64,000 bases of DNA from Rhynchopus sp. YZ270_cl-10. Its lineage: Eukaryota > Euglenozoa > Diplonemea > Diplonemida > Diplonemidae. A model generated the notes under the pieces. The model was not told the origin of the DNA. It did no database searches and worked only from the letters and a program-made list of their open reading frames with translations. The stretch covers positions 682,001 through 746,000 of the forward strand of contig OZ037920.1 of NCBI GenBank assembly GCA_964035575.1, in the 5' to 3' direction. A program made the position numbers and the translations under genes. How positions within the stretch are numbered: position 1 is the first letter of the stretch; each line of letters begins with the position of its first letter. Shown here in pieces: positions 40,692-52,648 of the stretch.

Positions 40692-41358
40692 TCTTATCGT
40701 CACACAAACATCAGCGGGGGGTAAAAACCCTTACAATTTCCGTACAATCTATAGAGTTTTGAAATCCCATAAATCCACCTGAGTTTTTACCCCTCCGGTG
40801 GTACTACGCACTACCCACTCCCCTAGCTTTTTTGACTGTGCTTTTGCGTTTTGTGGGGTTGGTGCTCCTGAAATAAAAAATACCAAGTACGCAACAACTA
40901 CGCACTGAGTACGCAACAAGTACGCAACAACTACGCAATATAGGGTATTCCTGTATTTTTTTTTTTTCGTGCACAAGGTGCGCAACAAGTACGCAGCAAG
41001 TACGCAACAAGTACGCAAAATGGGGTTATCAGGAGTACCAGGGGTGTGTTTTTTTTTTTTTTTTTTGACAATTTTTTGCGTCAAAATTCAATCGATGGAC
41101 ATAATCCAACGTTTTTTTAGTCATATTTCTCTCTCCGAGACAACTCAGACACTTACCAAAGGCTACTTTGACGATTGTCGACTAGAAGAAAAGAAACAAA
41201 AACCCTCCTCTCCCCCTCCCTTACTACACACACCTCCTTTCCTTTCTTCCCCCCCCCCCCCCCCCCCCTTCTCCGCCTCAGCCTCGCCTCTCTCCCCTCG
41301 GACAGGATGAAATACAACTCGATTAACACCCCTCTCTCTCCCTCCCCTCCCTGATGCT
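40692..41358. other. Spacer after the array
   Basis: Holds a possible foldback remnant (40778-40802, one CACCTGAGTTTTTACCCC arm followed by GGTGGTA), the GTACGCAACAA element (40857-41047) and a run of 20 C (about 41250-41269). No gene is seen. Confidence 0.6.
40857..41047. mobile_element. MITE-like element with GTACGCAACAA repeats
   Basis: The ends GGTGCTCCTGA and TCAGGAGTACC are inverted relative to each other. The interior has at least seven GTACGCAACAA or ACTACGCAACAA motifs and a T run. Shorter relatives lie in each array unit near 12251 and at 37180. No coding capacity. Confidence 0.5.
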
Positions 41359-42795
41359 ATGTCGATAGGGTTCAATGATAATTTCCGTCCCGATGGGGTA
41401 TTTGAGATCAACCGCAACCTGGCGTGTGGTTTGCGCAGTTCCGATGGACGTTCTGCAGGGAAGACCAATGCGCTACGCAACACTGTGACATTAACAAACC
41501 CGTCAGATGCTCCGGTAAGAGAGAAGAGGGGGGGGCAGGTCCAGGGGGTGCCCGCACCACCGAGGGCAAGGCAGAAGGAGGCGCTTCCTGTATTCAAACG
41601 AAAAGAACGACGGAAGACGGAACGGAGCTCTGTGCACCACGAAGAAGGGGAGCTGTCATTCCGGCGGCGGCAAGAAAACCGAATAGCAGGAAATCGAAAA
41701 ATGCGTGCAGGGTTGTTGGCAGTGCGCGCTATGGTACGCTGGAGGCGAGAGGCCAGCGGAGAACCCCTTGGACAAGAAGAAGCCTTCAAGGTCGAACGGA
41801 TGTACACCCATGCACTCCACGCTGGAGTCGATTTGAGCACCACCTCGGGGTTGTTGGGGCATCTCCAATCCTCTGGATGTCAACTCACTGAGCAAGACAT
41901 TACCTTTGCTTTGACAAAGTCTAGATTCATTGAACACGAAGAGAACGTATCGTTGCAGACCTTCAAATCTATTTTTAGACACAAAAAGAGGCAGGATGCG
42001 TTGCGCGCTCAGCAGAGCCATTTGAGGCATACGTTTCACATTTTGAGTGATGGGGGAGATACCATCTCTCGGTCTGCCTTAGAAGCGTGGCTCTCTCAAA
42101 CTGCTGCAGTGGGGATCGGCGTTCCACCAGGGCTTCTCCAGGATGAAGTAGACTTTGCGACATTCAAAACCTTCTTCGATTCGCTCGATGAGTCATACGA
42201 AGATAACGCCCCACCGACGCTACATCTCACCCAGGAGCTTCATATCGCAGAGTCTGTTCCCGCAGCTAGCCCTCTCTCCCCTACCAAATCCTGCAGTCCC
42301 ACCTTAGCCGGGGTAATCCACAGTGCATCTGGCTTCGCAGCGATTGGAAAAGCGGTGTCAAACTCTGGGTTTCAACGGTCGCTTTCGTTGGTGAGGGCGA
42401 TGCAGGCGTCGGGGGGGTCGATGGCGTATGAGGGGGAGGAAGGTGTGCAGAGGAAAGCAAGGAGGTGTGTGTCTCAGCGATACGCCCCGGCACCTCCATT
42501 ACAACCAGGGGAGGAGGTGCCAAAGGCGAGGTTTGTGAGGATGGCGGTGCCGCAGGAGCGGCTGGCGTTGCCCCCGCTGCCAGCGTCTCAGAGACGAAGT
42601 GTAGGAGGGCGTGGGGCGGGTGGTGGGGGTGTGCCCACAGGGGGTATCGATGTGCTCACGGTGTCGCGTGCGAGAGCGTTGGCAGGGCAGAAGGAAAAGG
42701 AAGAGTGTCGCAAAGAAGGCACTGCAGTGAAACGACAGGAATCGTTCAAGGCATCGTCAATAGGAGGGCCTCAAGTGAAGGTCGTGAAGGTATAG
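41359..42795 (+). CDS. EF-hand-like protein of unknown function (478 aa)
   Basis: An N-terminal basic region (about residues 50-135, rich in Arg and Lys, with FKRKERRKTER) is followed by a helical region at about 150-290. The latter reads as paired EF-hand-like folds, for example LRHTFHILSDGGDTISRSAL and then DEVDFATFKTFFDSL. Canonical Ca-binding loop residues are largely missing, so calcium binding is doubtful. The C-terminal third is Ser, Pro, Ala and Gly-rich with SPTKS and repeated basic motifs, and looks disordered. There is no signal peptide. The stop is TAG, and a stem-loop element begins 20 bp later. A flagellar or cytoskeletal role is possible but not shown. Confidence 0.7.
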   Translation: MSIGFNDNFRPDGVFEINRNLACGLRSSDGRSAGKTNALRNTVTLTNPSDAPVREKRGGQVQGVPAPPRARQKEALPVFKRKERRKTERSSVHHEEGELSFRRRQENRIAGNRKMRAGLLAVRAMVRWRREASGEPLGQEEAFKVERMYTHALHAGVDLSTTSGLLGHLQSSGCQLTEQDITFALTKSRFIEHEENVSLQTFKSIFRHKKRQDALRAQQSHLRHTFHILSDGGDTISRSALEAWLSQTAAVGIGVPPGLLQDEVDFATFKTFFDSLDESYEDNAPPTLHLTQELHIAESVPAASPLSPTKSCSPTLAGVIHSASGFAAIGKAVSNSGFQRSLSLVRAMQASGGSMAYEGEEGVQRKARRCVSQRYAPAPPLQPGEEVPKARFVRMAVPQERLALPPLPASQRRSVGGRGAGGGGVPTGGIDVLTVSRARALAGQKEKEECRKEGTAVKRQESFKASSIGGPQVKVVKV

Positions 42796-42814
42796 GGTTG
42801 GCATTTTTTTCTAA

Positions 42815-42853
42815 GGTGACTAAGCACGAGAGGCTTAGGATCATCTTATAAAC
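42815..42853 (+). promoter_or_regulatory. Conserved 39-nt stem-loop element, copy 3
   Basis: It starts 20 bp after the stop codon of the EF-hand-like gene, well inside its presumed 3' UTR. TGA/TCA and CTAAGC/GCTTAG stems, CACGAGAGGC core, TCATCTTATAAAC tail, then a T-rich run. Confidence 0.65.
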
Positions 42854-43036
42854 TTTTCTTTTCTTTTGTGAGGCGTATTCATCTATCAAATTTTATTTTC
42901 CCCATCTGGCTGAGTGGAAGCGGAAGTAGCACATATCGACTGTGTTTTGCCCTTTCCCTTCTATTCAAATCACCCCCACAGAACGACGAGAAGACCCTCG
43001 GGTTGTACGTCGTAAAGTCCTTCGCAACACGCAGAC

Positions 43037-43234
43037 ATGACATCCGCGAAAGCTTTCTGGCTTCGAAGGAGAAGGGTGCGTCTGGCACTGCGCAAGCAGC
43101 ACCGATGGCTGCTTCGTGAGCAGAGGGAGGCCCTCAAGATCCGAGCAGCCTGGTTTTTACAAACTGGCAGGCTCTTGACGCAAAGACAGATGCTTCGAGA
43201 AGGGAAGGTGGCTTCTTTCAGCAAAAAAAAGTAA
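43037..43234 (+). CDS. Possible small basic protein (65 aa)
   Basis: The ORF is rich in Arg, Lys, Leu and Gln (LRRRRVRLALRKQHRWL) and would form one amphipathic basic helix, ending SFSKKK. The base composition is more gene-like than its surroundings. No family is recognised and it could be chance. A structured hairpin repeat begins 18 bp after the stop. Confidence 0.3.
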   Translation: MTSAKAFWLRRRRVRLALRKQHRWLLREQREALKIRAAWFLQTGRLLTQRQMLREGKVASFSKKK

Positions 43235-43252
43235 ATGCCTTTTGTTTTCCCA

Positions 43253-43298
43253 CAACCTTCCTTCACCCTGTAGGGTCACCCAGGGTGAGCTAAGGTTG
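43253..43298 (+). repeat. Structured hairpin repeat, copy 2
   Basis: CAACCTT pairs with AAGGTTG and TTCACC with GGTGAG, around a loop with CCTGTAGGGT. GAAATCAATG follows. It has the same layout as 35291-35340, including the unpaired C-T position between the two stems. Confidence 0.55.
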
Positions 43299-43606
43299 AA
43301 ATCAATGATGCCACCAGTTGATGGGTACTCAGACACGGAGCTAACATATGCATACCATCTCTGAAGGGCTGGCATGGCTCTTCTTTGCTTTCTTTATCGC
43401 ATCAAAATTGTAGGAGTAGGACGGGTAGGTCCTAGGAGGGGTAGGGAACGTCTTCCGTCTTCCGTTCGCATGATGACAAAACACCAAACCATGACACGCC
43501 AGTCTTGCTTCTGACCTTTTCTTGACCAGACAACAACACTTCCAAATTTTCAAACACCTTCTGAACTGTTCAGCACGGGGGGCGAGACACCGTAGAATAA
43601 CGACGA

Positions 43607-43760
43607 AAAGCAGAATGATGACAAACTTATGCAGAACGATAGAAGGGGACAGTTCTCTGTTTCCTTTTCGGTGCTTCGTCACAATATATACTGATTTAAT
43701 GAGCCTGACTGCTGTTGCTTTGCTTTTGTGTACTTCGGGTGAGTTCTTCACTCTTCCCTA
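43607..43760 (+). promoter_or_regulatory. Shared leader upstream of the ML-domain gene
   Basis: About 150 bp matching the leaders of the three WD40 genes (from AGAATGATGACAAACTTATG through ATGAGCCTGACTGCTG to TCTTCACTCTTCCCTACATT). Here the junction reads GGTGAGTTC rather than GGTGTAGTTC. It may carry promoter or 5' UTR signals common to these secreted-protein genes. Confidence 0.65.
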
Positions 43761-43833
43761 CATTCAACCTTACCCCCCTCACCTCACCTGACCACACCAG
43801 CCAAGACACCACAACACAACACCTATCTGCAAA

Positions 43834-44358
43834 ATGATGAAGACAGCAGCACTTCTGAGCATGGGCTTCGTGATGGCCTCTGCAGGGGGGATTGAGTTCG
43901 GCCGCAAGGTGGAGTCTGTGATGTCGGGTGCAAGCGGGAATGTGACACTGAGCCCTGGGTGCTCTTCGAGCGACTAGTACGGATCGAAGTCGTGCTCGCT
44001 GAAGTGGGGCGAGAAGGTGACGTTGTACCTCAACGCATCCCTGCCTGTGGCGCTGGGGAATGGGTCGAAGTTCAAGGTGGAGTCGAAGGTGGAGGACATC
44101 TTCAAGCTCGACTTCACCTGTGTGCTGTGTGGTGGGACCTGCGAGTTTGAGGTGCCCGTTGCGAAGAAGAAGGTCAAGATCCATATGCCTGCCTGCCCCC
44201 TCGTTGCTGCCGGACCTGTCGTCAACGTGACCTCCTTCGAACTCCCGAAGAAGTCTCCTTCCCCTGTCAGCGCCAAGATCAAGGGCACAGCAACTGTGAC
44301 TGACGATGACGGCAAGGAGGTGGCCAAGATCTCCTTCGACGGGAAGCTTGAGCACTAA
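43834..44358 (+). pseudogene. ML-domain (NPC2/MD-2-like) secreted protein with one in-frame TAG
   Basis: ML-domain proteins bind lipids or sterols outside the cell or in lysosomes. The frame begins MMKTAALLSMGFVMASAGG, a signal peptide, then IEFGRKVESV. A TAG at codon 48 (43975-43977) interrupts it. The same frame then continues to codon 174 with the expected spacing of Cys, including the family-typical ACPLV and a closing strand AKISFDGKLEH. TAG is used as a normal stop by other genes here, so this is probably a young pseudogene or an allele; readthrough or a sequencing error are alternatives. A downstream ATG (44017) would give 113 residues without signal peptide or first Cys. Confidence 0.65.
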
Positions 44359-44470
44359 ACTATTACACCCCCCCTCACAACTGTTGCGACTCACAGAAGT
44401 GCACAGCCGTCGAGCATCCCTTTACCTCTCCCTCCATGCTTTGAGCTGGTGCACGCTGCACCGCTCCGAA

Positions 44471-44509
44471 GGTGACTGATCACGAGAGGCCCAGTCTCAT
44501 CTTACCAAC
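44471..44509 (+). promoter_or_regulatory. Conserved stem-loop element, copy 4 (divergent)
   Basis: It lies 112 bp after the ML-domain stop. The inner stem is CTG/CAG where other copies have CTA/TAG, so both partners changed. The CACGAGAGGC core, TGA/TCA outer pairing and TCATCTTACCAAC tail are kept. Confidence 0.6.
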
Positions 44510-44513
44510 TAAG

Positions 44514-45147
44514 AGCTCTCTCTCTTTCTCTTACGTTCGCCACAGGGCCAACGTCCACATACATCAGCTTGAGCAAGCGATATTTTTTTTTTTGCAAAAT
44601 ATGTGCACACACATATCTGATGTCTCCTTCTCCCCCCATTTGACCACCACTGATGCACCTGTGTGTACACTGCTTTCCCCTAGTTTGAGTGCCACTTAGG
44701 TGGTGCCCCTTTGGAGTAGAACGCAGGACCGAGCCTGGTGCCTTTGGTTGTCCCTTTCTTTTCTTTCAATGTGTGTGAGGTATATTTAAGTTAGTGCCTG
44801 CGTCTCCAACTGTTAGGTGACTCATTTTGCACGTTCAAATTCTGTTTTGCACGTTTTTTCTTTTGCGGGGTGTTTGATCTTCAAAATCCCTGTGGGTAGA
44901 GTGTGCAGTTGACTTCACCCACTTCTCTTCAGCTTATATCATTGTCAGTTTCATGGGGGTTTTTTCATTTCAACGTTGTGTATCTTCGTATCAAGTAGCA
45001 AGTTGGAAGCCACCCATGATTCAAACATCGCCTTATGTCACACAAAATGTTCTCTTCCCATTTCCCTTCTTTTTTGCCATATTTTATCACTCTTTTACTG
45101 TAAGCGAACGGCCTACTACGGTATCTGGATTTGCCACCTACTCCGAT
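44514..45147. other. Spacer between the ML-domain gene and cassette 1
   Basis: No gene is seen. An AGTGCCTGCGTC segment at 44796 resembles the start of the last LINE hairpin but lacks its full partner strand. Confidence 0.5.
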
Positions 45148-45472
45148 TCTAACGACGCATCCACCATTACCCACCTTGAGGCGTATGCATCTCTGTGTGG
45201 GCAAGTTTGGGGTGCAAGATAACAGAAGAAACCCAGAGCGAAGCTTCAGCAGAATGATGACAAACTTATGCAGAACGATAGAAAGGGGACAGTTCTCTGT
45301 TTCCTTTCGGTGCTTCGTCACAACATATACTGATTTAATGAGCCTGACTGCTGTTGTTTTGCTTTTGTGTACTTCGGGTGTAGTTCTTCACTCTTCCCTA
45401 CATTGCGACAATTACCCCACTTCCCGTCTCCACACACACCACAGGAGTTTTTTGCCCAGACTAAAGAGAACA
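45148..45472 (+). promoter_or_regulatory. Shared leader of WD40 gene 1
   Basis: Begins AACGACGCATCCACCATTAC, matching 52649 and 58982. An upstream in-frame ATG (45338, MSLTAVVLLLCTSG) would add 45 residues with its own hydrophobic stretch before the preferred start. Confidence 0.65.
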
Positions 45473-46975
45473 ATGCGTTTGACAGCATCCTTCTTCCTCT
45501 TGCTCTTGCTCCTCTGCACAGAGGTGGATGCCGTGTACTATTGGTATAAAGGAGTCAGAGTGTATCAGAAGGCGAGGGGTACTGAACTGGGCAGCGAGGA
45601 ATATACCATGGTGGGTTCGATCTCTGTTGCGGGCGGCATGACGAGGGATCTGGGGTGTATTCAGTGTTCTGCAAATGGACCGTGTCTCAGTACTGGGACA
45701 TATGGTGCGTCGGGTACGCAGTCAAAGTGGGGTGGCTTGTCGATGTCGATCAGCATTGATGCATGGGAAGATGACAACGGCAACCGCTGTGAATTCAAAA
45801 ACGGCACCTTCATCAACGATGACGACGACCGTGTCCGCAAGACGTGCACACTAGACATGCAGTCCTACAGCGCTAACACAGAAGTGACCTACCGTTGTGA
45901 CGGGGGTAACGCATGGCTCGAAGTCGTCTTCAAGTGGTGGCCACAATCGACAGACGCACCACCTACCCCGCCAGCGACACCAATCCCAGACACACCTGCA
46001 CCCACACAGTGCACCACCCCAGACACGGCACCACTTACGTGCGAGGCGACGGCGTCTCACCAGTGCGCATGGCGTGTGGTGCAGTCTGGCCGCCTCCTGG
46101 CTGTTGGGTTCTCTGCAGACGGGAGCCGTGTTGCAACAGGGAGCGACGACGGGGTGCGTGTGTACGACAGCACGACTGGGGTGCAGGTGGCGAAGCTGGC
46201 GTGTGCGGACTTTGCGTCGTACGACGTGACGTTCTCGAGCGACGGTGCTCGTGTTGCTGTGGGTGGTGCCGGCGGGCGTGTTGTTGTGTGCGACGCTGTG
46301 ACGGGGGCGCTGGAGGTGACACTGATGGACATGCGTGCGGTGGGGAGTGTGCCGGTGCGCCGTGTGCGCTTCACGGCCGACGCACGCTTCCTTGTTGTGA
46401 GCGGTGGTGGGAGCGACATGCGCACACGTGTGTTTGACGTGATGTCGGGTTCGCTGGAGCCGGAGATTGTGATCCACAAGCACGCACGCGAGGTGGCGTT
46501 CTCTGCAGACGGGGCGCTGCTGGCCACGTCGTGGGGCACGGAGGTGGACGAGGTTGTGACGGTGTGGCGTGTGCGGAACGGTGCCAAGGTGGCGGAGCTG
46601 CCGTCGCGCTTTGCACGTGTGACGGCACTGTCGTTCTCTGCGTCTGGCGACGAACTGCTGCGTGGGATGGACGACGGGACGGTGCGTGTGAGCAAGTGGG
46701 GCGGCGGGGTTGTGGGCGATGGTGCGGTGACGGAGCGCCTTGTGCTTGAGACGCAGACGAAGACTGTGTTTGACGCTCGGCACTCGCCAAACGGGGCACT
46801 GCTTGCTGCTGTCGGGGAGGGTGAGGTGACGGTGTGGCGTGCGGCTGGGGGTGTGGCACACCAGCTGTATGGGCACACGCGTGCAGGGCTCCCGCGTCTC
46901 GCGTTCTCACCTGACAGCACACGCCTTGCTACAGCAAGCCACGACGGCACGCTGCTTCTGTGGGACCTGTTGTAG
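45473..46975 (+). CDS. Secreted WD40 protein 1 (500 aa)
   Basis: Probable extracellular or surface binding protein. Residues 1-20 are a signal peptide (MRLTASFFLLLLLLC). A head of about 125 residues has six conserved Cys (LGCIQC, then RCEF and others) and ends with a Trp-rich FKWWP. A short Pro/Thr linker (PPTPPATPIPDTPAPTQC) leads to a seven-bladed WD40 propeller (about residues 190-500) with blades such as VGFSADGSRVATGSDDGVRV and LAFSPDSTRLATASHDGTLL, ending LLLWDLL. The start was chosen for the clean signal peptide; the frame is open further upstream. Secreted WD40 propellers are unusual. The ligand is unknown. Confidence 0.85.
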   Translation: MRLTASFFLLLLLLCTEVDAVYYWYKGVRVYQKARGTELGSEEYTMVGSISVAGGMTRDLGCIQCSANGPCLSTGTYGASGTQSKWGGLSMSISIDAWEDDNGNRCEFKNGTFINDDDDRVRKTCTLDMQSYSANTEVTYRCDGGNAWLEVVFKWWPQSTDAPPTPPATPIPDTPAPTQCTTPDTAPLTCEATASHQCAWRVVQSGRLLAVGFSADGSRVATGSDDGVRVYDSTTGVQVAKLACADFASYDVTFSSDGARVAVGGAGGRVVVCDAVTGALEVTLMDMRAVGSVPVRRVRFTADARFLVVSGGGSDMRTRVFDVMSGSLEPEIVIHKHAREVAFSADGALLATSWGTEVDEVVTVWRVRNGAKVAELPSRFARVTALSFSASGDELLRGMDDGTVRVSKWGGGVVGDGAVTERLVLETQTKTVFDARHSPNGALLAAVGEGEVTVWRAAGGVAHQLYGHTRAGLPRLAFSPDSTRLATASHDGTLLLWDLL

Positions 46976-47562
46976 GGTGTCCCAGTTGTGTTTGTGGTGT
47001 GATGAGGACAGTGTTTTTTTGTACCCTTTGTTTTTGTTTGAATTTTTATATTTGTATGGTGTGGCTCACACCAAAATAAAGTGAATTTATTTTGTACTTC
47101 TTTTGTGGCACAAAAGTGACGTTATGTGCCACACCGTTGTAGTAAAGCTTTTGTCTTCAAAAAAATATAAAAAAAGGTTCACGGTTCTGTCGATATCACC
47201 TTTTGCTGAAAATCAATCGAGACCTTTTTGTCGACCTATTGAAAAAGCGACGCATCGATCGGAAAATAGACCAATGCAGGGGCCTTACACAGGGGGTACG
47301 TAGATAATAAGTTGATTATTTTTATTTTGCAGACGAAAATCTGCCCGAAATCTGTCCCACGTGAGATGTAGTAATCTTGTGGGGCCAAAAGAAAATCAGC
47401 GAAAGGGGAAATGACAACGCGCTTTTCCCTTTTTTGTGGTGTTTTCCCATGGTGTTTCTGGTCAGATGTCGATGTCTTGCAGTAAGTTTGCATTTTTTAG
47501 AGGTGTTGCGTGTTGATACAGCACGTACCCTTCATCTTGGTGTGTTTTTTCTCTTTTGCAGC

Positions 47563-47691
47563 ATGGCTTGTTGTGTTTCTTCTTATGTAATTCTGCTTAC
47601 GTGGCGCACTCCCAATGGGTCCGACGTGCAGTGTTCCGGACGATGCAAGCACACATCTGTGTTGCCTTTGTTGTTTTATCGTTTCCACTAG
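47563..47691 (+). other. 42-codon Cys-containing small ORF, copy 1
   Basis: The ORF begins MACCVSSYVILLTWRTP and ends PLLFYRFH. It recurs in cassette 3 twice (61965-62093 and 62223-62351) with equal length; the cassette 2 copy (from 55738) is frameshifted. Differences between copies mostly change amino acids, so coding constraint is not supported. Confidence 0.3.
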
Positions 47692-47708
47692 CTCTGTGAG
47701 AAGGGAGA

Positions 47709-47726
47709 CTCTCGTGCGCACGAGAG
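47709..47726. promoter_or_regulatory. Perfect 18-bp palindrome CTCTCGTGCGCACGAGAG
   Basis: It carries the CACGAGAG core of the stem-loop elements. Near-identical hairpins lie at 55885-55902 and 62371-62388 at the same place in cassettes 2 and 3. It could be a protein-binding site or RNA hairpin. Confidence 0.5.
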
Positions 47727-48764
47727 GCACAGTTGTCTTCTAAATTTTGCTTTTGTATATTTCTTTCTTTATCCCTACTACACGTGAGGATTCTTTCTTT
47801 AATTCGATTGCCTTGGCCTTCGTTGTCCCTGCATTTCTGCGTCTGCCTGCAAAGGTGTTTTAGCACCACTTTCACGTGTATTGACCACTTTCTTCCTCTT
47901 CTCTCTTAAGATCTGTGTGCCGTGAGGCACATGCTTCTTCCAAGGTTTCTTTCTTTAATTGGGTACATTTAGTGTACCCTATCATACCTTCTATTCAGGA
48001 GAATAGAATGAAAATGAAATACTTTAACTTCATTGGCCGTAGTCGAATTTCGCAGAGTACACCGTAAAGACTTTGTAAAAATTTGGTTGGGTTTAATTCA
48101 CCCCTAATATTTGCCCGCGACCACCTTTTTACCCTGTGAACCCTTTGTAAAAACTTTGCAAAACCTTGCGCTCCGATCACACCATTGATTGCCTTCGCCT
48201 TCGTGGCCATTCTTCTTGCTCCACACACAGCGTTCTGTTGTGCCTGCTTGTGATTATATTGTTCTGTTTTATGTTTTGAGAGGAGCGACCACACCCACTC
48301 TTTGCGGTGTGTGTCGTCCACAGACACCTTTTTGTCTGTTCGCAACGTCTTTTGTGGAGAAGCATTCTTTTGCGACAATTCAGCAGAAACTTCTGCTGCA
48401 GCGTTGTCCGGGACGGAGGCCCTTTCTTTTGTGAGGTCGAGTCTCCGGACAGAGTTGTCTGCACGCTGCTTCTCCCTGACATCCCCACCCCTTCAGCGAG
48501 CGTACCCTCTTCTCTCTCTCTGCCCCATGTCAAGGATGCAGAACAGGATGAACACCTCCGCGTCTTGTTCAGCATTTTTGATGGTTTTTGGGGTTTTTGA
48601 AATTGAATACAAAAAAACAAGTCCTCTGAGCCTATTACCTAGTTCACTTGTTCTCTCCACAACCCCAGCTCACAGCACAACCCAACACCCCAACACAGAT
48701 TCATTACATTGTGTCTCACTCCACCTGTGCACCACATCCACACACAAAGCCGAAGGAGCGTACG

Positions 48765-49742
48765 ATGGCAAAGCACACTGCGCTGTGCGTGCTGCTGTGT
48801 GCATCGCAGGTGTACGGACACGGCCACGTTGTGACACCGCCGTCGCGTGTGGAGCTCTGCAAGACAGGGGGCAACGCAAACTGCGGGCAGATCATCTGGG
48901 AGCCCTACAGCGTGGAGGGTCCTGACGGGTGGCCGGCAGACGGGACGATTGCGGCAGGAGGTGGACACTCGCGCTTCCCTGAGCTGAACGTGCAGACGGC
49001 GACACGCTGGGAGAGGGTTGCGATGTCGTCGGGGCCAACGAAGTTTGCGTGGAAGTTTCTTGTGAACCACGTGACGAAGGACTACAAGTACTACATCACG
49101 CGTGTGGGGTGGGACGTGGCAGCACCGCTCACACGGGCAACGTTTGAGACTGCACCCTTCTGTGTTGTGGACGGGGGGATGACGGAGCCACCGGCACTTG
49201 ACGAGCACACGTGCAACGTGCCGACACGCGAGGGATACCACATCATTCTGAGTGTGTGGGATGTGGGTGACACGTCGAACAGCTTCTTCAACGTGATTGA
49301 CGCCATGTTCTCTGGTGGTGCCAACCCTCCTGTGCCTGCGCCTGTGCCAACAGCACCAGTCCCTGTGCCGACCTCACCTGCGACACCTCCTGTCGTGTGC
49401 ACGATGTTGGATGCTGTGCACTGCATGTACGTTGCGTGTGTGCAGGACCCTGCCTGCTGCGAGGAGCAGGCAGGTGCGTCCTGTGCTGTGTACAAGACAC
49501 AATACGCACAGTGTGTGCAGGGTGCACCGTCGCCTTCGACACCACCACCAACACCACCTGTCACAACACCGCCTGCACCAACGCCAACAACAACAACAAC
49601 AACAACAACACCGACCCTTCCCGTCTGCACGACTGATGTGCACTGTGTCTACGCTGCGTGCAAGCAGGACCGTGCCTGCTGCGAGGGGCAGGCAGGTGCC
49701 ACGTGTGTGGCCTACAACGCGCACTACGCACAGTGCATGTGA
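48765..49742 (+). CDS. AA10-type lytic polysaccharide monooxygenase 1 (325 aa)
   Basis: Secreted copper enzyme expected to cleave chitin or cellulose oxidatively. Signal peptide residues 1-18 end at G18; the mature protein starts HGHVVTPPSR, so His19 would be the N-terminal histidine-brace residue and His102 (FLVNHVTKDYKYYIT) the second. Other AA10 features are CGQIIWEP, RFPELNVQ, PFCVVDGG and GYHIILSVWDVGDT. After residue 185 come a Pro/Thr linker and two similar Cys-rich modules of about 37 residues (HC.Y.AC.QD.ACCE.QAGA.C pattern, ending YAQC), separated by a Thr-rich linker with eight Thr in a row. The start is set by the signal peptide; the frame is open 39 codons upstream. No intron is seen. 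Confidence 0.9.
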   Translation: MAKHTALCVLLCASQVYGHGHVVTPPSRVELCKTGGNANCGQIIWEPYSVEGPDGWPADGTIAAGGGHSRFPELNVQTATRWERVAMSSGPTKFAWKFLVNHVTKDYKYYITRVGWDVAAPLTRATFETAPFCVVDGGMTEPPALDEHTCNVPTREGYHIILSVWDVGDTSNSFFNVIDAMFSGGANPPVPAPVPTAPVPVPTSPATPPVVCTMLDAVHCMYVACVQDPACCEEQAGASCAVYKTQYAQCVQGAPSPSTPPPTPPVTTPPAPTPTTTTTTTTPTLPVCTTDVHCVYAACKQDRACCEGQAGATCVAYNAHYAQCM

Positions 49743-52137
<2,395 letters not shown>

Positions 52138-52648
52138 TCAACTGATCAATGTTCATTTCATTTTACTTTAATTGTGTGTGTTTGCTGTTTATTTGCCTCC
52201 CCCCTTTTTCACCCGCAACACAAGGAGTGTTGCTGTCGGGATGTTGTGTTGCTCTTCACAAGAGACCCTGTTCCTGTTCCCTGTTCCCTTCCCACGAAAT
52301 AGAAAACAAAGAGAGAAGAAGGAGACGCCACCTCCGCAAGAAGGTCCCTTCCATGTGAAGGGCGGGTGTCACATATCCAACACAAAAGCAAGAGACAAGA
52401 GAATTCCAACCTACCTTCAAAAGTGTCGTCTTTGCGCAGAACAGCAGACACCAACCGCACTGCAGTGCTCCGTCCACGCTGCCAATGCAGCAGGAAAGAG
52501 TATACTCGCGTGCCCCTTTCGTTGATGTCTGTTTAGTTCTGCACAAAAGCACACACATGGTATGAGATATTGCCAAAATGAGACAATACCCACTTCCCCA
52601 TCTCGATTTTGCATAACCACGTTTTCAACTTTTCATACGTTGTCCGCT
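52138..52648. other. Spacer after alpha-tubulin
   Basis: The 3' UTR is T-rich at first. No AATAAA, hairpin or ORF stands out. Similarity to cassette leaders begins at 52649. Confidence 0.5.

Larger units (their letters stand above)
46976..48764. other. Spacer between WD40 1 and LPMO 1
   Basis: An AATAAA lies at about 47073, a likely poly(A) signal for the WD40 gene. A module with a 42-codon ORF (47563-47691) and a perfect palindrome (47709-47726) follows. The last 600 bp before the LPMO are strongly conserved in all three cassettes and probably contain its promoter. Confidence 0.55.

Noticed and set aside
45851-46950. Antisense ORFs of about 300-390 aa opposite the WD40 propellers (also at 53940-55207 and 60186-61453)
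   Set aside because: His/Arg/Thr-rich shadows of GC-biased coding sequence; the sense frame has clear WD40 blades and a signal peptide.
48302-48925. 207-aa ORF overlapping the LPMO 1 start
   Set aside because: Overlaps the LPMO frame, and the region is open in several frames; copies 2 and 3 do not keep it at the same length.
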